DNA of 64,000 nt from Rhodospirillaceae bacterium MC!. GTDB lineage: Bacteria; Pseudomonadota; Alphaproteobacteria; MC1. Below, piece after piece: positions 1 to 8,157 of the stretch (the stretch's first letter is position 1; every line of letters begins with the position of its first letter). The notes under the pieces were generated by a model, which saw only the letters and a list, made by a program, of their open reading frames with translations, ran no database searches and was not told the DNA's origin. The stretch lies in the NCBI GenBank assembly GCA_002632265.1, contig NQOV01000005.1:62246-126245 (forward strand), written 5' to 3'. The position numbers and the translations under genes are program-made.

Positions 1-1
1 A

Positions 2-1192
2 CTGGACATTAGTCATAAGGAATTATTTGAACCTAACCAATCTTCAATGATTTTAGTAGCTAAAAGCAATCTAGCTGATATCACATCATCAGATAACTTA
101 AAACTTATCGGCAAAACCACCAATGATTCTACCATTCAGATAGAAAATCAAAGCATAAATATCCTAGATCTTGTAACCAGCTGGCAAGCGGGATCAGTGG
201 TCAAAAGTGAAGATACTACCCAAATAATTGGCGAAGAACAAACAAAAAAACTAACTCATATGCTAGCAGATAAGAAAAATAATCAGCAAGCAAATTCTAA
301 CTCTAACTCTAACCAGAATAACAAGAGTAATATGAAGTCTCTTAATATCTTAGAAAGTAAACCTAAGGTGTTACTGCCCATATTTGTAGGGACAAACTGC
401 GAATATGAAAGCTCGTATGCCTTTGAAAAACATGGAGCAAATGTCAATTCATTTATTTTCAAAACCCAAACACAAGCCGATATTACTCAATCCTTAGAAT
501 ACTTTGCCAAAGAGTTAGAAACAGCAAACATCCTAATGTTATCGGGCGGATTCTCGTATTCTGATGAACCAAACGGTGCAGGCAGATACATGGCGAATGT
601 GCTTTCCAACAAAATGGTGGCTAAAAAAATAGATGACTTTCTAGCTAAAGATAATCTTATCTTAGGCATATGTAACGGTTTCCAAGCTCTGATAAAAGCA
701 GGACTTTTAGGACACACTCAAGAAAATACTAACTTTTCTAGAACGAGCGGACAAGCTACACTTTGTTATAATACCAACAATCGCCACATTGCCAAAATCA
801 CTAAAACGCAAATCATTTCAAATACTTCCCCATGGCTTAGCAATATGGAAATCGGCGACGAACATTATATTCCCATATCCCACGGCGAAGGGCGTTTGGT
901 TGCCAGTGATGAGCTAGTGGAAGATCTCTACAAGAATAATCAGATTGTAGCTTGTTATTCCTCTTCAGATGAGAGCCATATCTCACAGGCTAAAAATACC
1001 GCCCATGCACATATGCAAGCCTTTAATAATCCCAACGGATCAAGCTATAATATCGAAGCATTATCAAGTAAAGATGGAAAAATTCTAGGTAAAATGGCTC
1101 ATAGTGAGCGAGTCGGAGATAGTTTATACAAGAATTTCCCCAATTCTGTAGAACAAAACATTTTCATTAATGGTATTAATTATTTCAAATAA
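2..1192 (+). CDS. purL: Phosphoribosylformylglycinamidine synthase, C-terminal part (5' end outside window)
   Basis: The frame is open to the window edge, so the listed ATG at 47 is internal and the gene is 5'-truncated by the window. It makes FGAM from FGAR, glutamine and ATP in purine synthesis. What is visible is the end of the synthase part followed by the class I glutaminase domain: oxyanion-region segment GTNCEYES, nucleophile elbow LGICNGFQAL, and the His/Glu part ISHGEGR and MAHSER near the C terminus. This pattern matches the large single-chain PurL of Clostridium and Streptococcus, not the separate PurS/PurL/PurQ usual in alphaproteobacteria and not the E. coli type. An Asn/Ser/Gln-rich low-complexity linker (KKNNQQANSNSNSNQNNKSN) lies between the synthase and glutaminase parts. 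It leads the pur operon; purE follows after 18 nt. Confidence 0.9.
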   Translation: MDISHKELFEPNQSSMILVAKSNLADITSSDNLKLIGKTTNDSTIQIENQSINILDLVTSWQAGSVVKSEDTTQIIGEEQTKKLTHMLADKKNNQQANSNSNSNQNNKSNMKSLNILESKPKVLLPIFVGTNCEYESSYAFEKHGANVNSFIFKTQTQADITQSLEYFAKELETANILMLSGGFSYSDEPNGAGRYMANVLSNKMVAKKIDDFLAKDNLILGICNGFQALIKAGLLGHTQENTNFSRTSGQATLCYNTNNRHIAKITKTQIISNTSPWLSNMEIGDEHYIPISHGEGRLVASDELVEDLYKNNQIVACYSSSDESHISQAKNTAHAHMQAFNNPNGSSYNIEALSSKDGKILGKMAHSERVGDSLYKNFPNSVEQNIFINGINYFK

Positions 1193-1210
1193 TCTCAAAG
1201 GAGAACACAT

Positions 1211-1681
1211 ATGCAAGTTGCTATAATTGTTGGTAGTCATTCGGATAAAGATAAAATTACCCCTGCAATCAACACTCTAAAAAAATTCAATGTGGATTAT
1301 GAATGTTATGTAATTTCCGCTCATAGAGCGTTGAACTTACTAACATCAACCATTCACGAACTAGAAGAAAAAAATTGTCAAGTGATCATTGCTGGAGCTG
1401 GTCTAGCGGCTCATTTACCTGGTGTTATCGCTAGTCATACGATTATCCCTGTGGTTGGCGTGCCTGTAAATGTTAATCTTATGGGTCTGGACGCTTTACT
1501 TTCAATCGTCCAAATGCCTAAGGATATCCCAGTGGCTACCGTAGGTATAGATAACGCAAGCAACGGAGCATTACTCGCTTTACAGATCATCGCTTTAAAT
1601 GACAAGGAATTATCAAGCAAACTAAAAGAATTTAGAAAGAATCTACCTGCAGATAAAAATTATCAAAAAGTAGATTGGTAA
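1211..1681 (+). CDS. purE: N5-carboxyaminoimidazole ribonucleotide mutase, PurE
   Basis: Class I PurE moves the carboxyl group of N5-CAIR to give CAIR. At 156 residues it has the usual length. The N-terminal GSHSDKDK corresponds to the GS-x-SD nucleotide-binding turn. SAHR around residue 40 carries the catalytic His. The stretch AGAGLAAHLPGVIA is the usual substrate-binding loop. An AGGAGA ribosome binding site lies just upstream. PurK, which normally makes its substrate, is not in the window. It is second in the pur operon, 18 nt after purL and 62 nt before purC. Confidence 0.93.
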   Translation: MQVAIIVGSHSDKDKITPAINTLKKFNVDYECYVISAHRALNLLTSTIHELEEKNCQVIIAGAGLAAHLPGVIASHTIIPVVGVPVNVNLMGLDALLSIVQMPKDIPVATVGIDNASNGALLALQIIALNDKELSSKLKEFRKNLPADKNYQKVDW

Positions 1682-1743
1682 TCTCTTTCCCCAACTATAA
1701 CATTTAATTTACTTAACTATAAAGACCATAAGGAATCATAATC

Positions 1744-2460
1744 ATGACAACTCCAACAAAAGCACAACAATTATACGAAGGCAAAGCCAAAACCGTATTC
1801 GCAACTAGCAATGACGATAATGTAATTATCTACTATAAGGATGACGCTACCGCAGGCAACGGAGCGAAACACAGTGTTATCGATGAAAAAGGAATCCTAA
1901 ATAATGATATCACAACCATTATCTTCCAAAAACTTCACGAACACAAAATTAAAACTCACTTCATCGAAAAACTAAACGAACGTGAACAACTTTGTGAAAA
2001 AGTTGAGATCATTCCGCTAGAAGTGATCATTCGTAATACTATCGCTGGCTCAATGGCTAAAAGATTAGGCATTACAGAAGGAACAGACGCAAAAACAACA
2101 ATTATTGAAATTTGCTACAAAAATGATGATTTTGGCGATCCACTAATCAACGAATATCATGCAGTAGCTTTGGATTTATGCTCTTTCGAAGATTACGAAT
2201 TCATCAAAAAAACCACATTTGAGATCAATAAGATTTTAGTAAATATGTTTGATGAGCTAGGTATTAAGCTTATCGATTTCAAAATCGAATTCGGTAGAAA
2301 TAGCAAAGGCGAAATTCTCCTAGCTGATGAGATCACCCCTGATACTTGCAGATTATGGGACAAAGAAACCAACAAAAAACTAGATAAAGATCAATTTAGA
2401 CTTAATATCGGTAGCTTAACAGACGCCTATAAAGAAGTGCTAAATCGCTTTAAAAAGTAG
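1744..2460 (+). CDS. purC: Phosphoribosylaminoimidazole-succinocarboxamide synthase (SAICAR synthetase)
   Basis: It ligates aspartate to CAIR using ATP. At 238 residues it has the standard bacterial length. Visible family motifs are LYEGKAKTVF at the N terminus, FIEKLNEREQL, the substrate loop VIIRNTIAGSMAKR, IDFKIEFGR and LADEITPDTCRLW. An AAGGA ribosome binding site precedes the ATG. It is third in the pur operon. A perfect 15-bp-arm inverted repeat follows its stop, so readthrough into purF may be partial. Confidence 0.95.
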   Translation: MTTPTKAQQLYEGKAKTVFATSNDDNVIIYYKDDATAGNGAKHSVIDEKGILNNDITTIIFQKLHEHKIKTHFIEKLNEREQLCEKVEIIPLEVIIRNTIAGSMAKRLGITEGTDAKTTIIEICYKNDDFGDPLINEYHAVALDLCSFEDYEFIKKTTFEINKILVNMFDELGIKLIDFKIEFGRNSKGEILLADEITPDTCRLWDKETNKKLDKDQFRLNIGSLTDAYKEVLNRFKK

Positions 2461-2484
2461 TAATAAAACACTTGCTAAATCATC

Positions 2485-2515
2485 ATGATTAATGTACAAT
2501 TTGTACATTAATCAT
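2485..2515. repeat. Perfect 15-bp inverted repeat between purC and purF
   Basis: Two 15-nt arms (ATGATTAATGTACAA and its exact complement) flank a single T. There is no T-run after it, so it is not a textbook terminator. It could be an operator or a weak terminator. It overlaps the -35 of a possible purF promoter. Confidence 0.6.
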
Positions 2516-2529
2516 AATACTATTATTCT
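2501..2529 (+). promoter_or_regulatory. Possible sigma70-type promoter for purF
   Basis: TTGTAC, a 17-nt spacer and TATTCT. The -35 lies inside the right arm of the preceding palindrome, so a protein bound there would block it. Sequence match only. Confidence 0.3.
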
Positions 2530-2549
2530 TCAAAAAGGTTAAATAATAA

Positions 2550-4097
2550 GTGAACTCTACTAGTAATTCTAACATTAATGTCTATCATGAAAATGAAAAT
2601 ACAAATGTCAATACAAATATACATACAAATGTACATATGAATGACAACATTAATATTAATGACAAACCTCAAGATGAATGCGGAATTGTAGGATTTTATT
2701 CAACTAACTCCGAACAATCATTACAAAAACATATCTCTTTTAGTCTCTTTTCTTTGCAACATAGAGGGCAAGAAAGTAGTGGAATTTCCTATGTGGATTC
2801 CACAGGCGATATTATCACTAAAAAAGCGATGGGAAAAGTCTCACGCCTAATAAAAGAGCATGAAAGCCTAGCAACAGAAACCGCAAACAGTGCAATTTCT
2901 CATGTGCGATATTCCACCGCTGGTCATAGTAGCATAAAAAATGCCATGCCCTTTACTTATAGAGATGAAAACAAGCAAAAAAAGAATAACTTTTCCGTAG
3001 CTCACAATGGGAATATCGTTAATTTTAAAGAATTATCAGAACTCTTAAATTTCAATGCCGACACTTCACAAGATAACACAGAAGAGATTTATGTATCAGA
3101 TAGCCAAGTGATTTTAAACATCATTGCCAGCAAAATCCATAAGGGTATCATTACCGCCATAAGAGAAACAATGAGTCTTATTAAAGGCTCTTACGCTCTG
3201 GTGATTCTAACTCAAGATCAATTGATCGCCGTAAGAGATCCCAATGGAATCAAGCCCTTATGCCTAGGGCTTGCAAAGGATGGTACTTATGTTGTAGCTT
3301 CCGAAAGTTGTGCCTTAGATATGGTCAATGCCGAATTAATTCGAGATGTCCAAGCAGGGGAAATCCTAACTATCGATAAAAAAGGCTTAACATCTTCATA
3401 CTTTTTAGAAGACACAATAGGCTCGCCCTGTTCTTTTGAATATATATATTTTGCTCGTCCTGATAGCATTATGAACAAAATCAACGTATATCAATCACGC
3501 TTTAACGCAGGTCAACAACTGGCAATTCAAGATAAAACAAAACACAAAGATCTAGAAATCGATTATGTTATCGGCGTGCCAGATTCAGGAATCGCCTCGG
3601 CCTTAGGATACGCCAAACAAAGCGGAATCCCATATATTGAAGGATTCGTAAAAAGTAAATATATTGGCAGAAGTTTCATAAATCCCAATAAGGACGACCG
3701 CAAAGACATAATACGAGCAAAACTCAATCCGATCATTCACAATATTAAAGATAAAAATTTAATCATGCTCGATGATTCCCTAGTGCGTGGCACAACATCC
3801 AAGCTAATTATCGAACTCTTACGAGAGGCAGGAGCAAAGGAAATTCATTTCCGCTTGGCGTCCCCTGCGGTGAAACATCCGTGTTATTTCGGTATGGATA
3901 TTAAATCACGTGAAGAACTCATCGCAAGTAATAAATCCCTAGCCGAAATTAACGCTCACATTAATTCCGATACTCTAGAATATCTAGATCTCGACGGTTT
4001 GGCATTATCCTTATGTGCGGAAAAGAAATCAGAATTCTGCTCGGGTTGTTTCAGTGGAATTTATCCCATTCAAAGCCCTATTAATAACAACTTGTAA
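2550..4097 (+). CDS. purF: Amidophosphoribosyltransferase with a long Asn-rich leader
   Basis: It commits PRPP to purine synthesis by making phosphoribosylamine with glutamine. It starts at GTG, with AAAAAGG about 9 nt upstream. The N-terminal nucleophile Cys is in DECGIVGF at about residue 44, so the leader to be removed is some 43 residues of Asn/Thr/His-rich repeats; the Bacillus leader is about 11. Domains: class II glutaminase (QHRGQESSG, SHVRYSTAG, AHNGNI), then PRTase with the PRPP loop MLDDSLVRGTTS. Cysteines matching the four Fe-S ligands of the B. subtilis enzyme are present (CSFEYIYFARPD, KHPCYFG, CSGC). A later ATG near 2637 would give a shorter leader. purM follows after 42 nt. 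Confidence 0.94.
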   Translation: MNSTSNSNINVYHENENTNVNTNIHTNVHMNDNININDKPQDECGIVGFYSTNSEQSLQKHISFSLFSLQHRGQESSGISYVDSTGDIITKKAMGKVSRLIKEHESLATETANSAISHVRYSTAGHSSIKNAMPFTYRDENKQKKNNFSVAHNGNIVNFKELSELLNFNADTSQDNTEEIYVSDSQVILNIIASKIHKGIITAIRETMSLIKGSYALVILTQDQLIAVRDPNGIKPLCLGLAKDGTYVVASESCALDMVNAELIRDVQAGEILTIDKKGLTSSYFLEDTIGSPCSFEYIYFARPDSIMNKINVYQSRFNAGQQLAIQDKTKHKDLEIDYVIGVPDSGIASALGYAKQSGIPYIEGFVKSKYIGRSFINPNKDDRKDIIRAKLNPIIHNIKDKNLIMLDDSLVRGTTSKLIIELLREAGAKEIHFRLASPAVKHPCYFGMDIKSREELIASNKSLAEINAHINSDTLEYLDLDGLALSLCAEKKSEFCSGCFSGIYPIQSPINNNL

Positions 4098-4139
4098 TAT
4101 AATCTACAACTCACTCATTCAAGAAAGACTTTATTTATT

Positions 4140-5156
4140 ATGACTAAAACTCAAGCAACCACTAAAATAAGCTATCAACAAGCAGGAGTAGACAAAGAAG
4201 AAGGCTATAAAGCCGTAAGTCTCATGAAAACAGCAGTAAAAGAGACCTTAAATGAGAACGTTCTAAATAATTTAGGTGGCTTTGGTGCTATGTATGAGTT
4301 ACCGTCAGGCTATAAAAATCCTGTCTTAGTTTCGGGAGCTGACGGCGTCGGCACTAAGCTAGATATTGCCATTGCAGTAAAAGATTTTTCCACTGTTGGA
4401 ATCGATTGCGTAGCCATGTGCGTAAATGACATCCTTTGCCACGGTGCTAAGCCTTTGTATTTTCTAGATTATATAGCTTGTTCTAAGCTCGATGCGAATA
4501 TTGCGAGCCAACTGGTAGCATCCATGGCTAAGGGGATGAAGCAATCAAATGCCTCGCTAATTGGTGGCGAAACTGCGGAAATGCCGGGCTTTTATTTAGA
4601 AAATAAATATGACATTGCAGGATTCGCCGTAGGTATCGTTGAAAAATCGCAAATACTCGACAGCACGAAAACAAAAAACGGCGATATTCTAATCGGTTTA
4701 GAGTCATCTGGCTTACATTCCAACGGTTTTTCTCTAGTAAGACGCTTAATAACTGACTTTAACGCCGATTTTAACGGTCAACCGATCCATAAAACCCTAT
4801 TAGCTCCCACTAAAATATATGTGGATTGTGTATTGCCACTAATTCAAGCGAATCTCCTAACAGGAATCGCTCACATCACAGGTGGCGGATTAATTGAAAA
4901 CGTTCCAAGAATGTTAGGCGATAATTTACAAGCAAACATCAATAAATCTTCGCTCCCTAACGTGCCGATCATACAACATTTGCAATCTTTGGGAGCTGAT
5001 GATGTCTACAACACCTTTAATATGGGGATTGGTATGGTGCTAGCGGTTGATCCAAGCAAGCTAGATCAAGTAACAAAAATTCTTAGCGAGCATAAACAAA
5101 AACACCATATTATTGGCGATGTTACAACAGGAAATCAAGAAATATGTTTAAAATAG
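4140..5156 (+). CDS. purM: Phosphoribosylformylglycinamidine cyclo-ligase (AIR synthetase)
   Basis: It closes the imidazole ring, converting FGAM to AIR with ATP. At 338 residues it has the usual length. Typical segments are SYQQAGVDKEEG at the N terminus, GADGVGTKLDIA, DCVAMCVNDILCHGAKPLYFLDY, IGGETAEMPGFY, SSGLHSNGFSLVR and AHITGGGLIENVPR. It overlaps purN by 13 nt, a sign of translational coupling within the pur operon. Confidence 0.96.
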   Translation: MTKTQATTKISYQQAGVDKEEGYKAVSLMKTAVKETLNENVLNNLGGFGAMYELPSGYKNPVLVSGADGVGTKLDIAIAVKDFSTVGIDCVAMCVNDILCHGAKPLYFLDYIACSKLDANIASQLVASMAKGMKQSNASLIGGETAEMPGFYLENKYDIAGFAVGIVEKSQILDSTKTKNGDILIGLESSGLHSNGFSLVRRLITDFNADFNGQPIHKTLLAPTKIYVDCVLPLIQANLLTGIAHITGGGLIENVPRMLGDNLQANINKSSLPNVPIIQHLQSLGADDVYNTFNMGIGMVLAVDPSKLDQVTKILSEHKQKHHIIGDVTTGNQEICLK

Positions 5157-5734
5157 CGATCCTAGTTTCTGGTACTGGTTCGAATATGCTTAATATTATC
5201 GAATCATTTCAGGGGAAATCGGCGGAAATCCTCACAGTGTTCGCCGATCGCCCTTGTAAAGCCTTAGAAAAAGCCCAAGATATCTACAATATACCGACAA
5301 AACTCCTTAATAAAAAAGATCTCTCGAATCTTGAAATTGCCAACAAAGTACATGAAGAATGTGTAAAACTCAAGGTAGATCTCATTGTTTTAGCTGGTTT
5401 TTTATCGATAATTGGCGGTAAAATATTGGAAGATTTTGAAAATAAAATTATCAATATTCATCCGTCCTTACTGCCCAAATATGGCGGGCCTGGTATGTAT
5501 GGTATGAATGTTCATAATCAGGTTATTAAAAACCAAGAAAATACAAGCGGTTGCACTGTCCATTTTGTAACAAAAGATGTAGATCAAGGCAAGATCATTT
5601 TACAAAAACAAGTTAAAGTTGAAAAAAATGATACTGGCGAGACATTACAAAAAAGAATACTAATTCAAGAACATATTGCAATCATAGAAGCAATTAACAT
5701 TTTAATCAAACAACACGAAGACGAAAGAGTATAA
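5144..5734 (+). CDS. purN: Phosphoribosylglycinamide formyltransferase
   Basis: It transfers formyl from 10-formyl-tetrahydrofolate to GAR. At 196 residues it fits the family. Motifs: LVSGTGSNMLNI (phosphate-binding loop), VLAGFLSIIG, and the active-site region NIHPSLLPKYGGPGMYG with catalytic Asn and His; the Asp falls in the later HFVTKDVDQGKII. It starts inside the end of purM. Its formyl donor can come from Fhs, encoded at 25.4 kb in the same window. Confidence 0.95.
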   Translation: MFKIAILVSGTGSNMLNIIESFQGKSAEILTVFADRPCKALEKAQDIYNIPTKLLNKKDLSNLEIANKVHEECVKLKVDLIVLAGFLSIIGGKILEDFENKIINIHPSLLPKYGGPGMYGMNVHNQVIKNQENTSGCTVHFVTKDVDQGKIILQKQVKVEKNDTGETLQKRILIQEHIAIIEAINILIKQHEDERV

Positions 5735-5737
5735 ATT

Positions 5738-6964
5738 ATGAAAGTTTTAATTATAGGATCAGGTGGAAGAGAACACGCAATTTGTAATAAATTACTAAGC
5801 GATGATAAAAAAACACAAATTTTTATCGCATCAAATAACAACGCCTTAGAAGATATAGCTACTGTTATAAATTTAGATAGCGTAACAGAATTAAGCCAGT
5901 TCGCACAGGATAACACAATTGATTTAACAATCGTCGGCTCGGAAGAATTGTTAGTCCACGGGATAGTTGATGAATTTAAAAAGCATAATTTAAAAATCAT
6001 CGGTGCAGATAAACAATCGGCACAGTTGGAAGGCTCTAAGGATTTTGCCAAGAAATTCATGAACAAATACAACATAAGAACGGCCGACTATCAAACATTC
6101 GAAAATGAAAACCAAGCGATAACATACGTAAAAGAACAAAATAAGTTCCCTATAGTGATAAAATTCGATGGTTTAGCCTTAGGTAAAGGGGTTAAAATAC
6201 CAAATAACTTAGATGAAGCCACCTTGGCATTGAATGAGTGCTTTAAAAATCACGATAAGGTAGTAATCGAAGAGTTTTTAACAGGATTCGAAATCTCAAT
6301 TCTCTCTTTATATGACGGAAAAAATATCATTCCTTTAATTTCATCTAAAGATCACAAAAAGGCCTTAAATGACGACAAAGGCGAAAATACTGGCGGTATG
6401 GGATCAATCGCCCCCCACCCCTTATATGATGACAAATTAGAACAAGATTTCATGGAAAACATTCTAAATCCTACACTTACAGGACTAAAAGCAGAAAAAT
6501 TACTCTTTGCAGGCATTATCTTTTTCGGCTTAATGGTGGCAAATGACAAAATATATTTACTGGAATATAACATCAGAATGGGCGATCCTGAAACCCAATC
6601 CATTTTGCCATTAATGAACAACAATCTAGTAGACACTTTAAATTCCTGCCTAGATCAAGAACTTGAAAACTTAAATATTTCATGGGCTGACGGTTATAGT
6701 TCTTGCGTTGTCTTAGCGTCCAACGGATATCCAGCAAGTTATAAAAAAGGCTTTAACATCACCATAGCAAAAAATTTAGATTCGCAAATTCTCTTAGCAG
6801 GCGTCAAACGAGAAAATAAACAACTCTTAACAAATGGCGGTAGAGTTCTCAACGTTGTCAACCAAAAACCCACCCTACAAGAAACCATGACTCAAATATA
6901 TCAAGATATCGAAAACATAGATTTTTCCAACAAAACCTACCGCACCGACATCGGCAAATCTTAA
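5738..6964 (+). CDS. purD: Phosphoribosylamine-glycine ligase (GAR synthetase)
   Basis: An ATP-grasp enzyme joining glycine to phosphoribosylamine. It starts 3 nt after purN. At 408 residues it is slightly shorter than most PurD (about 420-430). Motifs: LIIGSGGREHAI at the N terminus, KFMNKYNIRTADY, IKFDGLALGKGV, GGMGSIAPHP, and the metal site YNIRMGDPETQ, which has MGDPETQ as in the family. It is the last gene of the operon here. purH, purK and purB are not in the window. Confidence 0.95.
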   Translation: MKVLIIGSGGREHAICNKLLSDDKKTQIFIASNNNALEDIATVINLDSVTELSQFAQDNTIDLTIVGSEELLVHGIVDEFKKHNLKIIGADKQSAQLEGSKDFAKKFMNKYNIRTADYQTFENENQAITYVKEQNKFPIVIKFDGLALGKGVKIPNNLDEATLALNECFKNHDKVVIEEFLTGFEISILSLYDGKNIIPLISSKDHKKALNDDKGENTGGMGSIAPHPLYDDKLEQDFMENILNPTLTGLKAEKLLFAGIIFFGLMVANDKIYLLEYNIRMGDPETQSILPLMNNNLVDTLNSCLDQELENLNISWADGYSSCVVLASNGYPASYKKGFNITIAKNLDSQILLAGVKRENKQLLTNGGRVLNVVNQKPTLQETMTQIYQDIENIDFSNKTYRTDIGKS

Positions 6965-6997
6965 TAACCATCCATAAACTTTTCACACACCTTACCT

Positions 6998-7007
6998 CCC
7001 CCCCCCC
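6998..7007. repeat. C10 homopolymer tract
   Basis: Ten consecutive C residues in otherwise AT-rich DNA, 34 nt after the purD stop and 40 nt before the minisatellite. Such tracts slip easily; no reading frame depends on it here. Confidence 0.8.
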
Positions 7008-7046
7008 ACTATCTCAACAGACATTCGCACTCTTTAGGTGGAAATC

Positions 7047-7716
7047 TTGACAGACAATCGCCATACTCGATCAAATATCTTGCCAGACAATCGCCATACT
7101 CGATCGAATATCTTGCCAGACAATCGCCATACTCGATCGAATATCTTGACAGACTGTCGCCTTACTCTATCGGAAATCTTAACAGAAGATCGCCATACTC
7201 GGTCGAATATCTTGACAGACGACCGCCTTACTCTATCGGATATCTTGACAGACTGTCGCCATACTCTATCGAATATCTTGACGGAATGTCGCCTTACTAG
7301 GTCGAATATCTTGACAGACTGTCGCCATACTCGGTCGGATATCTTGACAGACTGTCGCCTTACTCTATCGAACATCTTGACAGACTGTCGCCTTACTCTA
7401 TCGAATATCTTGACAGACTATCGCCTTACTCGGTCGGATATCTTGACAGACTGTCGCCTTACTCGGTCGGATATCTTGACAGACTGTCGCCTTACTCGAT
7501 CGGATATCTTGACAGACAATCGCCATACTCTATCGGATATCTTGACAGACGATCGCCATACTCGGTCGGATATCTTGACAGACTGTCGCCTTACTCTATC
7601 GGATATCTTGACAGACTGTCGCCTTACTCGATCGAATATCTTGACAGACTGTCGCCATACTCGGTCGGATATCTGACAGACTGTCGCCGTACTCTATCGG
7701 ATATCTTGACAGACGG
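7047..7716. repeat. 33-bp minisatellite, 20 full units plus a partial unit
   Basis: Twenty head-to-tail units of 33 bp, most starting TTGACAGAC and ending ATATC, run from 7047 to 7705, followed by an 11-nt partial unit. Unit 20 lacks one T, which breaks the frame. Variation is limited to a few positions: nt 10-12 (TGT, AAT, GAT and others), nt 17 (A or T), nt 22-24 (CGA, CTA, CGG) and nt 28. The combinations are shuffled among units. Because 33 is divisible by 3, one frame on each strand stays open: 212 aa on + from a GTG, with 11-residue repeats of the form LTD-x-R-x-T-x-S-x-I, and 113 aa on -. Neither start has a convincing ribosome binding site, so I treat it as a non-coding minisatellite. 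Its GC content is visibly higher than its surroundings. Confidence 0.85.
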
Positions 7717-7787
7717 TCCCAACATAGCATATTGTTATTCCATATTACATCTTCCCTACATATAAAAATGCTCATTATATATCATTT

Positions 7788-7966
7788 CTATTATTTGTAT
7801 TTTCTGGCCTAATATAAGTATAATATAAATATATATAATACTACTTTAGATATATTATAATAAACTAATGACATATGGGAAATAGCTATTTTGCTAAACT
7901 ATATTTAAAGTGGTATTATGTATATTTATTATATACTAAATATTAGGCCAGCAAATATAATAATAG
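7788..7966. repeat. 179-nt inverted-repeat element, palindrome family copy A
   Basis: Two 46-nt arms (7788-7833 and 7921-7966) are imperfect inverted repeats of each other around an 87-nt AT-rich centre. Each arm carries the CTGGCCTAATAT core that is also at the centre of three shorter palindromes at 15.9, 37.4 and 51.5 kb. No reading frame is visible in it. It lies between the convergent purD and moeB-like genes. Confidence 0.65.
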
Positions 7967-8025
7967 TTGGGATGTAAAACAAGCGTTTGTATTTTTATGT
8001 TGTGGTATATCCTATCTAATCCTAT

Positions 8026-8085
8026 CTAATCTAATCTAATCTAATCTAATCTAATCTAATCTAATCTAATCTAATCTAATCTAAT
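8026..8085. repeat. (CTAAT)12 microsatellite
   Basis: Twelve exact copies of a pentanucleotide, 60 bp, flanked by degenerate copies (CCTAT before; CTGGCCTGGTCTAAT after). It lies in the spacer 3' of the moeB-like gene. Confidence 0.9.
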
Positions 8086-8157
8086 CTGGCCTGGTCTAAT
8101 ATGATCCGACCTTAGCCTATTCTCTTATAATATATAATAAGAATAGATATAACCATA

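Noticed and set aside
7034-7676. 212-aa (+) and 113-aa (-) ORFs over the minisatellite as genes
   Set aside because: The open frames follow from a 33-bp unit without stops. Neither start has a ribosome binding site, and a 1-nt loss ends the + frame. Kept as an open question in the findings.
7047-7705. TTGACA in each 33-bp unit as an array of -35 boxes
   Set aside because: No TATAAT-like sequence lies 16-18 nt downstream (ATCGGA or ATCGAA instead).
7047-7716. CRISPR array
   Set aside because: Units are contiguous with no unique spacers, and no cas gene is in the window.
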